From assembly GCA_963768585.1 (NCBI GenBank), contig CAVYIF010000018.1:62001-126000 (forward strand): a stretch of 64,000 nt of DNA, read 5' to 3'. The notes below the pieces were generated by a model. The model did no database searches. It saw only the letters and a list, made by a program, of their open reading frames with translations, and was not told where the DNA came from. Positions 52,347 through 59,416 of the stretch are shown one piece after another; position 1 is the first letter of the stretch, and each line of letters begins with the position of its first letter. This stretch comes from CAVUNY01 sp963768585. Lineage in GTDB: Bacteria; Chloroflexota; Anaerolineae; Anaerolineales; Anaerolineaceae. Made by a program: the position numbers and the translations under genes.

Positions 52347-52962
52347 GTTCACCCTCTCGTTTTGAAGCCAGGCCATTTACCGGCCATTCCAGTCGTTCAG
52401 GCACAGCATTGGCTGGTATGCGCTTGTAGGCCTGACTGATGTCACGGTCCCTGGCATAGGCCAGAAGCGCCGCTAAAACTAACCCGTGAGATACCAGAAC
52501 CACTTCTTTGCCGGGGTTCTGGTCGGCGATTTCGTTTACCGCCTGATAAACCCGCGCCCAAATATCTTCAACCGATTCACCTCCGGGCGCCCGAAAGCTC
52601 AGCGGATTAAGCTGGCGTTCTGAAACTTTTTGAGGGTAGCGCTGCTGAATTAAATCGAAAATTTGACCTTCCCATTCCCCCAGGCTGATCTCCCGCAAGC
52701 GCGGATCGACATGAATGGGCGCATTCCTGGTCCGGGCAATCGTTTCCGCAGTACGCCTTGCGCGCTGTAAATCGCTCGAATACACTTCTTGAAATGGGCG
52801 GTCTGCCAGCTGCCGGGCGGCGCGCTCTGCTTCTTCAATGCCGGTGGGATTCAAAGGCGTATCGGCCTGTCCCTGGTAGCGGCCTTCAAGATTCCAATCG
52901 GTTTGCCCATGCCGCACCAACCAGAGGATCGTTTTATTGGTTTTCTTAGACATTTCAGGCAT
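52336..52962 (-). CDS. Histidine phosphatase, likely glucosyl-3-phosphoglycerate phosphatase
   Basis: This 208-aa protein of the phosphoglycerate-mutase-like superfamily has catalytic Arg17-His18-Gly19 (LVRHGQTDWN), SDLQRARRTAETIA, the glutamate in REISLGEWEG and the second histidine in VLVSHG. Mycobacterial GpgP, which removes the phosphate from glucosyl-3-phosphoglycerate, is also from this superfamily. Placed directly after gpgS (overlap of 8 bases), it is the best candidate for the second step. The start at 52962 has GGGAG 7 bases upstream. Confidence 0.8.
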   Translation of the reverse strand: MPEMSKKTNKTILWLVRHGQTDWNLEGRYQGQADTPLNPTGIEEAERAARQLADRPFQEVYSSDLQRARRTAETIARTRNAPIHVDPRLREISLGEWEGQIFDLIQQRYPQKVSERQLNPLSFRAPGGESVEDIWARVYQAVNEIADQNPGKEVVLVSHGLVLAALLAYARDRDISQAYKRIPANAVPERLEWPVNGLASKREGEHAS

Positions 52963-54403
52963 GAACAATCTCCCGGTTCGCGAATCTTTCCTGATATTCA
53001 GGTATTTCGTTCATCGGCCTTCTTTCTTGTTCAACCAATTCTTGCACGTCAAGGTAATAAGCGCCGTTGACATACTCGATTAATTTCATAGATTTATTGA
53101 CCTCCTCCAACAATGGACGCGCAAAGCGGCGTTGCAATTTACTAAACATGGTTTGCATAATCACAAATGACATTTTGCTCAGGGCTTGCAAGGTCTGGTT
53201 GTGATGAATTCTCTCCAACAGATCCACCTGGGCGATCGAATGTAAACCATACTTCTCAAACACATCGATCAATAAACCGGTTTCGACTCCATATCCTGAA
53301 TAAAAGGTTAGCTGCTCGAGGGCGGCGCGTCTCCCACCGTACTCTCCCGAAAGTGGCTGAATCACGCCGGATAATTGGGGGTAAAACAGGTTAATCAACG
53401 GTCGAGCGGTCAATTCAGTCACTCTACCTCCACCGGTGGATTGCGTCTTGCGTCCCGTCTTCAAAGGCCGTTGGTAAAAACCTTTCACAAACTGAATTCT
53501 CGGATTATACAACATCGGTCCCAACACACCGTATACGAAGCGCGGATGGATATTGACAATATCCAAATCAATCCAGATCACAATATCGCCTCGGGTGACA
53601 TACAGGCTCTTCCACAATGCCTCGCCTTTGCCCACGCGGGACCCATACTGCGGCAGCAGTTTCTGATGGATAAACACTGGAACACCCAGATCCTGAGCGA
53701 TTTCACGCGTACGGTCGGTGGAATTGGAATCGATCAAGACAATCTCATCAAGCAAAGGCACATCTTCCATCATCGCCTTTTTAATGGTCGACAACACTTT
53801 GCCCACGGTTTTTTCTTCATTTAGTGCGGGGAGAGCCAGGCTGATAGTCACTTTATGTTCGTTTTTGCGTGCCAACAGTTCTTTCAGATTGGAGAATTCA
53901 TTGGCATGGTAAGTATTTTCTGCAAACCATTTATCCACCAGGATGGAAATCGCCTGCGCTCCTGACCGGATGGCTTCAGGCCCTGAAAAATTGGTGGGTT
54001 CAAACCGGTTGGATTTAACAACAACCACCGGAATTTGGCAGTTGGCAACCATTTGCTCAACTCGGGTGCTGACCAGCTGCGTAGCCCCATTCTTGCGGGA
54101 GGTGGCGCCGATCACCAGCAAATCGGTTTCATCCGCCAACTGTTTGATTAATTTCAATGGTTCATCAGACTTATACATCTGGTAGTTTACTTCTGGCAGG
54201 GATGGAAGTATTTGGGCCAGGCCTTCAAAAGGAGCGGTTGCTTCTTCACTGTCTTCCTGGGGACGGATATTAACTGCGGAGATTTGATGGTTGGGCAATG
54301 CCAGTGTCAGGCGCAGCGCGAGTTGGGCATGCGGTCCTCCGCGCAGGGAAACCAGGGAACGAGCGATTCGATCCGGCAATTTTCCGCGAATGAAGACCAT
54401 GTT
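52955..54403 (-). CDS. gpgS: Glucosyl-3-phosphoglycerate synthase, C-terminal part (frameshifted)
   Basis: This phase encodes a universal-stress-type domain (ISAVNIRPQ, then LLVIGATSRKNG and the CQIPVVVVK end) followed by the GT81 GpgS domain. The latter has ISLALPALNEEKTVGKVL, LIDSNSTDRT, the metal site in IWIDLDIVNIHP, and the GpgS hallmark GGGRVTELTARPLI plus PLSGEYGGRRA, HHNQTLQALSKMS. GpgS makes glucosyl-3-phosphoglycerate from NDP-glucose and 3-phosphoglycerate. The phase runs open to 54505, but the correct upstream sequence is in another phase: one extra A at 54402-54404 breaks the gene. Confidence 0.85.
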   Translation of the reverse strand, partial: NMVFIRGKLPDRIARSLVSLRGGPHAQLALRLTLALPNHQISAVNIRPQEDSEEATAPFEGLAQILPSLPEVNYQMYKSDEPLKLIKQLADETDLLVIGATSRKNGATQLVSTRVEQMVANCQIPVVVVKSNRFEPTNFSGPEAIRSGAQAISILVDKWFAENTYHANEFSNLKELLARKNEHKVTISLALPALNEEKTVGKVLSTIKKAMMEDVPLLDEIVLIDSNSTDRTREIAQDLGVPVFIHQKLLPQYGSRVGKGEALWKSLYVTRGDIVIWIDLDIVNIHPRFVYGVLGPMLYNPRIQFVKGFYQRPLKTGRKTQSTGGGRVTELTARPLINLFYPQLSGVIQPLSGEYGGRRAALEQLTFYSGYGVETGLLIDVFEKYGLHSIAQVDLLERIHHNQTLQALSKMSFVIMQTMFSKLQRRFARPLLEEVNKSMKLIEYVNGAYYLDVQELVEQERRPMNEIPEYQERFANREIVHA

Positions 54404-54404
54404 T

Positions 54405-54776
54405 ACAGGCGGGATTAGCCAGGGCTTCCTCTTTGGAGGCACTGTCCAATTTTTCCAATATTTCCCAATCCAGGATAACCAGATCAGGATGCGCACTGGC
54501 GGCATGCTCGCTTAAATCCTTCCATGCATCGAATGAAACAGAAATTTGCACATTATCGCCGATGAGTGGGTTAACTGGTGTGGCGCGCAGTGTACGCCGC
54601 AGTTCGCGCGCCGCTACATTTCCACTCGAGAGTGGTTTATTCTCATTTACCTGGATCAGGCCCAATAGTCGAGTCTTGGTCTGTAAAATCTGAGCTAAAC
54701 GCAAAGCGTTATCAGCTGAATATCCCGCAAATACCGGGACCATAATATATGGAAAAGGTCTGCCTCTTCTTACCAT
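54405..54776 (-). CDS. gpgS: USP-GpgS, N-terminal USP domain (frameshifted)
   Basis: These 124 codons form the first universal stress protein-like domain: PYIMVPVFAGYSADNALRLA at the start, then a C-terminal VILDWEILEKLDSASKEEALANPAC that runs into the next phase as NMVFIRGKLPD. The ATG at 54776 has GGAGGTG 5 bases before it and overlaps the stop of the upstream GT4 by one base (TGATG), so the two are translationally coupled. The raw phase runs on to 54270, but codons past 54405 are not homologous. Joined, the protein would be about 606 aa with two USP domains and one GT81 domain. Confidence 0.78.
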
Positions 54777-56017
54777 CAACGCACCTCCGTCTGGGTCTGG
54801 TGATTAAGCAAGGGAGCAATTTCATTTTTGTAAATCGCCTCCCATGTAAATTTGGCCCGTATATGTTCACGAAGTCGGTACGCAGGGTCAATAGTCAATT
54901 GTTTCGCAATCCGCATCGCAATATCTGCCGGCAAATCATTAAGTTTAAAATCGGTCGCCCATTCACCCCCCAGTGCGCGCAGTGGCTGCAGGTCGGTAGT
55001 AAAGACCAGCAGCCGGGTCAGGCCAGCCTCGATGATCGGCAAGCCAAAGCCTTCTTCCTGACTGGTAATCAAGAGCGCATCGGATATATTGTAAAAATCC
55101 CTGATTTGCCCGTTGGTCAGCCCATTTGGATGGAATTCGGCCATAAATATGGCCTTATTATCCAGTTTTAACTGCTGCCTGAGATCGAGCAGCTGTTGAA
55201 AATATGCGCGGTTGTCCGGATTATGTGCCCCGACTGGTCCGGTCACCACCCAGTGCACTGCTGGCATATGCTTGACCAATTCTGCCAGGATATGCAAGCC
55301 AAATTCCAGGTTTTTCCGGCGAGTCAGTCTGACCGGGGTCAACAAGAGCGGAAATGCCAGGTTGAGGTCAAACTGGTCAACCAGCTTACGCGTTTCCGGG
55401 ATCAGATTCTGGAATTCGGCCGGGTCGATGCCGTTCGCCACAACTTTGATGCGGCTGGTCGGAATCCGGTATATCTTGCTCATCTCCTGCTGGCGCGCCT
55501 CGGATATCGTCACCTGCTGCACGTTTGGCCAGTCAGTCTTCAGCAGATCCCAGGGGAAACCCGGGTGCATCTCCTGCCGGTAGCGGTTGCTATTCCAGGC
55601 AAAATCGTGATGCCATAAAACGACCCGTGGAACGTCAAACTGATCCACAAACTGGCGCAGTGCCGCCGTCAGGGCCAGATTTTTATGCAGAGAAGCTACG
55701 TTATGCGCAATTAATAAGTCGGCACCTGTCAATTCTGTTCGCAGGATTTGGAAAATTTTTTCTTGAAATATAGCAAACTCGGGGGGAACAATACCACCGT
55801 CTAATTTTTTCTTTAACTCCAGAACCTTCGGAAAACGAGAGTCAATTTCCGGAATGACTCGAACCTGGATTCTCGGATCCCAACTGCTTCCGCGTCCGGT
55901 AATTACCTCAACCGTATGCCCTGCTTTCGCAAACAATTCTGCCTGATGCGCCAGGACCTGCTCCACACCACCCACAATGGGCGGTGCAGCATAGTGCAAA
56001 AATACAACTTTCGCCAT
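54776..56017 (-). CDS. GT4-family glycosyltransferase (glucosylglycerate locus, first gene)
   Basis: This 413-aa GT-B enzyme begins MAKVVFLHYAAPPIVGGVEQVL, the typical GT4 acceptor-side glycine loop. A donor domain follows with LLTPVRLTRRKNLEFGLHILAEL and SQEEGFGLPIIEA (EX7E). It heads the operon of gpgS, phosphatase, GH13_18 and a second GT4. The start at 56017 follows GGAGGG; an upstream phase to 56083 lies across the operator and promoter, so it is not used. The palindrome CCAAAACGTTTTGG sits in its 5-prime leader. The sugar and acceptor are unknown; glucosylglycerate elongation is inference. Confidence 0.8.
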   Translation of the reverse strand: MAKVVFLHYAAPPIVGGVEQVLAHQAELFAKAGHTVEVITGRGSSWDPRIQVRVIPEIDSRFPKVLELKKKLDGGIVPPEFAIFQEKIFQILRTELTGADLLIAHNVASLHKNLALTAALRQFVDQFDVPRVVLWHHDFAWNSNRYRQEMHPGFPWDLLKTDWPNVQQVTISEARQQEMSKIYRIPTSRIKVVANGIDPAEFQNLIPETRKLVDQFDLNLAFPLLLTPVRLTRRKNLEFGLHILAELVKHMPAVHWVVTGPVGAHNPDNRAYFQQLLDLRQQLKLDNKAIFMAEFHPNGLTNGQIRDFYNISDALLITSQEEGFGLPIIEAGLTRLLVFTTDLQPLRALGGEWATDFKLNDLPADIAMRIAKQLTIDPAYRLREHIRAKFTWEAIYKNEIAPLLNHQTQTEVR

Positions 56018-56027
56018 TAATAACCCT

Positions 56028-56041
56028 CCAAAACGTTTTGG
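56028..56041. promoter_or_regulatory. Operator palindrome, left copy
   Basis: CCAAAACGTTTTGG is a perfect 14-bp palindrome with central CG, of the kind bound by LacI-family repressors. It lies in the 5-prime leader of the minus-strand GT4-gpgS operon, next to the ribosome binding site. An identical copy lies at 56109. Confidence 0.75.
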
Positions 56042-56051
56042 ATTATAACAT

Positions 56052-56078
56052 ATTATAGTATACATTTCAGGTTGCCAA
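56052..56078 (-). promoter_or_regulatory. Promoter of the GT4-gpgS operon (minus strand)
   Basis: On the minus strand TTGGCA (56078-56073) is followed by TATAAT (56057-56052) with 15 bases between, or by TAATAT two bases closer to the start with 17 bases between. Its -35 box overlaps that of the opposite promoter. Confidence 0.6.
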
Positions 56079-56100
56079 TCCACTTGTTTTCCAATATAAT
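56072..56100 (+). promoter_or_regulatory. Promoter of the paired AlaDH/PNT-like genes (plus strand)
   Basis: TTGCCA (56072-56077), a 17-base spacer and TATAAT (56095-56100) form a near-consensus promoter. The right palindrome begins 8 bases after the -10 box, so a bound repressor would cover the transcription start. Confidence 0.75.
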
Positions 56101-56108
56101 AATCGTAT

Positions 56109-56122
56109 CCAAAACGTTTTGG
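56109..56122. promoter_or_regulatory. Operator palindrome, right copy
   Basis: A second exact CCAAAACGTTTTGG, centred 81 bases from the first, lies at the start of the plus-strand transcript. The two copies flank the mirrored promoters, so one regulator could control both units, perhaps by looping. Confidence 0.75.
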
Positions 56123-56165
56123 TCAAATGATATCCAGTCTGTTCTTCTCTCTGGGAGGAAAAACA

Positions 56166-57287
56166 ATGCAGTCAAAAATAACCGTCGGGCTGCCGCAAAT
56201 GCACCTGGAAGCCAGTGAAAAAAGGGAATTTCTCCCAGATTTTGTCGCGCATCTTCACCAATATGGCTTCCAAATTGTCCTTGAACATAATTACGGTTCC
56301 GGCATGAACTTTTCCGAAGAAGATTATAAAAATGCTGCACCTGACCTGCGATTCTCTTCATTGGACGAGGTCTACCGGCAAGATATCGTCATCGTGCTGC
56401 GCTACCCCGGGGATCAACCGGTTTCCGGTATGCGCCGCGGGGCCTGCCTGATGTCGATGCTTCATTATCCAACCCGGCCTGGGCGTGTTCAATTTCTGCG
56501 CAGCCTGGGTCTGGAAGGAATCTCATTTGATTCAATCAAAGATGACGTGGGCCGGCGCATGATCGAGAATTTACGTTCGGTGGCCTGGAATGGGGTGGAA
56601 GTGGCCTTTGAGGTTTTAAGAGAGCATTATCCGCCCCCTGGGTTTGAGGACCCAACCCGGCTGCCGATCAAAGTGACCATCCTGGGTGCCGGCGCCGTGG
56701 GTACTTTGGCCGCGCAGGCCGCCATCCGGTACGGAAACGAGGATACTTGGCGTCATATGGCAAAAATTGGGGCGACGGGCGTTCAGGTAACCATGCTGGA
56801 TTATGATGTCACCAACCATCCGACAATTATGCAGCAAATACTGAAGTACACGGATATCCTCGTGGATGCGACCCAGCGCCCTGACCCGTCAGTGCTGGTC
56901 ATTCCGAACGACTGGATTGGTTTGATGCGGCCCCACGCGATTATCCTTGACCTATCGGTTGATCCCTATGATTGCAATGGTGAGATGAAGTCGGTCAAAG
57001 GGATTGAAGGCATTCCCCAAGGAAATCTGGACCAATATATCTTCGAGCCAGACGATCCAGCTTACCAGAAAGTCCCGGATTGCGTCAGCACAACCCAAAA
57101 AAGAACCGCCATTTCTTGCTATTCCTGGCCCGGGATCTATCCCAAAGAATGCATGGATATCTATGGCAAACAGTTGTCCCCGCTCATGCAAATTATTGCC
57201 GAATGCGGCGGTGTTAAAAATATCGATCCAAATGGGAGCTATTTCCAACGAGCGGTCGCTCGGGGGATGCTTTCCCGTTTCAAATAA
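56166..57287 (+). CDS. AlaDH/PNT-like dehydrogenase-fold protein, first paralogue
   Basis: The 373-aa product has an N-terminal domain like that of alanine dehydrogenase/transhydrogenase (KITVGLPQMHLEASEKREFL, and YGSGMNFSEEDY). A Rossmann domain follows, with ILGAGAVGTLAAQAA at about 170-184. The last third carries VKGIEGIPQGNLDQYIF and CYSWPGIYPKECM, shared with the next gene but not with textbook alanine dehydrogenases. It may reduce an oxo-acid or imine with NAD(P)H; the substrate is unknown. The start follows GGGAGGA. It is under the promoter at 56072 and divergent from the gpgS operon. Confidence 0.65.
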   Translation: MQSKITVGLPQMHLEASEKREFLPDFVAHLHQYGFQIVLEHNYGSGMNFSEEDYKNAAPDLRFSSLDEVYRQDIVIVLRYPGDQPVSGMRRGACLMSMLHYPTRPGRVQFLRSLGLEGISFDSIKDDVGRRMIENLRSVAWNGVEVAFEVLREHYPPPGFEDPTRLPIKVTILGAGAVGTLAAQAAIRYGNEDTWRHMAKIGATGVQVTMLDYDVTNHPTIMQQILKYTDILVDATQRPDPSVLVIPNDWIGLMRPHAIILDLSVDPYDCNGEMKSVKGIEGIPQGNLDQYIFEPDDPAYQKVPDCVSTTQKRTAISCYSWPGIYPKECMDIYGKQLSPLMQIIAECGGVKNIDPNGSYFQRAVARGMLSRFK

Positions 57288-57310
57288 TCATTCACTGCTG
57301 GAGGGGTAAA

Positions 57311-58426
57311 TTGGAAAATCCACATCACATCACCATCGGGTTCCCACACATGAACCAGGAACCCGCGGAAAAACGCGCGTTTCTGCCAGGTTTCATCCAA
57401 TATCTGACTCGTTTCGCCGACGTCTATTTGGCCGAGGGCTACGGCAGCCGTCTGGGCTTTTCCTTCGATGACTACCGCCAGGGCAATCCGCGAATTTTCC
57501 AGGTAGAGCGTATGGAAGCTTTCCAAAAAGATTATGTATTGATTCTGCGTTCTCCCCGTGAAGAGGGATATTGCTGGATGCGCAAAGGCACCTGCCTGAT
57601 CTCGATGCTGCATTATCCCACGCGGCCCAAGCGCGTCCAGGCTCTGCGTGAACTGGGAATCGATTCGATTTCTCTCGACAGCATTATTAATGACAACAAC
57701 CTGCGCCTGGTGGAAAATATGCGCGCTGTCGCCTGGAATGGGTTAGAAGTAGCTTTCGATGTACTTGAAAATAAATGGCCCGGATTGCTGCGCCCGGACG
57801 GTAAACCGTTTCAAGTCCTCATCATTGGGACAGGCATGGTCGGAAAACATGCCGTAGAGGCTGCCACAAAACTCGGCGATATCACTCGCAACAACCTGCA
57901 TATTGAAGACCATGGTCCCGGCGCTGTGGCAATCTCTATCGGGCGTAACCTGTCGTCTAAGGCCTCGGTTATGGAAAGTTTACTGCGCCAGACCGATATC
58001 CTCGTCGATGCCTCACAACGCCGGAACGCCACACTGCCCCTCATTCCCAACGCATGGCTTGCCTGGCTGCCTGAACATGCCGTGATCGTTGACCTGGCAG
58101 TGGACCCATATTTATTGGATCACAACCCGCCGACCGTCCGCGGGATTGAAGGAATCCCGATGGGCAACCTGGAACAATACATCTTCATGCCTGACGATCC
58201 GCACTGGGAAGAAACCATCCCCCTTTCCATTCCTTCTGCAAACCGTAGGGCGACCGTTACCTGCTATTCGTGGCCCGGAATCCATCCCGAATCTTGCATG
58301 GAACACTACGCCCGCCAGTTGGAACCATTAATGGAAGTTTTATTGAGCAAGGGATTTAATCAGCTTTCTCTGGACGGCAGTTACTTTGAACGCGCCCTTT
58401 TCCGGGCAAAGCTTCCCGAAGAATAA
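57311..58426 (+). CDS. AlaDH/PNT-like dehydrogenase-fold protein, second paralogue
   Basis: This 371-aa tandem paralogue of the preceding protein shares its unusual blocks: SMLHYPTRPKRVQALRELGI, NMRAVAWNGLEVAFDVLE, VRGIEGIPMGNLEQYIF and CYSWPGIHPESCM. Its nucleotide motif is IIGTGMVGKHAV. Translation starts at TTG (57311) after GGAGGGG. Only 23 bases separate it from the first copy, so the two are co-transcribed and may form a heterodimer. It ends 12 bases before a convergent MscS gene. The function is unknown; its place beside the gpgS operon suggests a linked role. Confidence 0.65.
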   Translation: MENPHHITIGFPHMNQEPAEKRAFLPGFIQYLTRFADVYLAEGYGSRLGFSFDDYRQGNPRIFQVERMEAFQKDYVLILRSPREEGYCWMRKGTCLISMLHYPTRPKRVQALRELGIDSISLDSIINDNNLRLVENMRAVAWNGLEVAFDVLENKWPGLLRPDGKPFQVLIIGTGMVGKHAVEAATKLGDITRNNLHIEDHGPGAVAISIGRNLSSKASVMESLLRQTDILVDASQRRNATLPLIPNAWLAWLPEHAVIVDLAVDPYLLDHNPPTVRGIEGIPMGNLEQYIFMPDDPHWEETIPLSIPSANRRATVTCYSWPGIHPESCMEHYARQLEPLMEVLLSKGFNQLSLDGSYFERALFRAKLPEE

Positions 58427-58438
58427 CGCGTCACACGA

Positions 58439-59251
58439 TCACGCGGCCTGCACCACCTGTACCGAAGACGGCAATGCTATCTTCTCCCGCACCGCTGTGT
58501 TGCGGATGGCCTGTATGGCCTGCGAATGGATCTCAAATAAGTTGCCGTTGGATTGATCGACCCAAAACCGGATTGCGATTTGCACACCGGCGCTGTTCAT
58601 ATTCTCAGCCTGAACAATCAATTTAGGGTTATCTAAAACACCTTCGATATTTTCCACAGCCTGACGAAAAAGGGTGATTACTTTCGCCACATCCTCATCT
58701 GGATGGATCAAGAAAATAATGTTGCGCCGTCGTAAAGGCAGGTCCGAATAGTTTGTGATTGAGGCGTTAAATACCGTCTGGTTGGGAATAATCACCCGCT
58801 CCCCATCCCAGGTTTTAATCACTGTATCGCGCAGGGTAATATCCGTGACTGCCCCTGAAAAGGTATCGATCTTAATTGCATCACCCACCGAAAATGGCTG
58901 GCGGATGATCATAATGATCCCGGCGATAAAATTGCGACTGATATCCTGCAGGGCAAAACCGATGGTGAAACCTGCGATACCCAGCCCTGCCACGAAACCG
59001 GTGACGTTAAAATCAACCTGTTCCAGTGCCAATATGACACCAAAAACGATCACTGTGATGCGCACAAACTGAGATACAAGCACAACTGCTTTCTGTGCTT
59101 CACTACGATGGCTAAAATAATGGTCGATCGATTTGGCAAGCGCAGATGAAAGTAATAAGGCGGCAAAAAAAGTAACCAGGGCCGTTACGAGACTGGGTAG
59201 AAAATTCAAAAAATCAATCAATAGTGCTTGAATCGATGCATTAATATCCAT
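58439..59251 (-). CDS. Small MscS-type mechanosensitive channel
   Basis: This 270-aa MscS homologue has the canonical short form: three N-terminal helices, the pore helix GFVAGLGIAGFTIGFALQDISRNFIAGIIMII, the beta domain (RQPFSVGDAIKIDTFSGAVTDITLRDTVIKTWDGERVIIPN) and a C-terminal alpha/beta domain. It opens under hypo-osmotic stress to release solutes. It lies next to the putative glucosylglycerate locus, which fits a compatible-solute cycle. The start at 59251 is chosen because AAGGAAGG lies 6 bases upstream. Confidence 0.9.
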   Translation of the reverse strand: MDINASIQALLIDFLNFLPSLVTALVTFFAALLLSSALAKSIDHYFSHRSEAQKAVVLVSQFVRITVIVFGVILALEQVDFNVTGFVAGLGIAGFTIGFALQDISRNFIAGIIMIIRQPFSVGDAIKIDTFSGAVTDITLRDTVIKTWDGERVIIPNQTVFNASITNYSDLPLRRRNIIFLIHPDEDVAKVITLFRQAVENIEGVLDNPKLIVQAENMNSAGVQIAIRFWVDQSNGNLFEIHSQAIQAIRNTAVREKIALPSSVQVVQAA

Positions 59252-59416
59252 AATGCCTTCCTTTGGCTTATTTGTTCTACAATTCCCTTTACCTGTTTCC
59301 ACCTATTATACCGAAAGAAAAACGGTCGAAAAATTTATACGCGGGTCCAACGAGCGCTCTTCGGATCTGATCTATAATATCAAAGGAGATCCCACCCTCT
59401 CCACCGGAATCCTTAC

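Noticed and set aside
54270..54404. Continuation of the USP reading frame to its stop
   Set aside because: Those codons have no resemblance to USP or GpgS sequence, while the other phase continues the homology, so they are an artefact of the frameshift.
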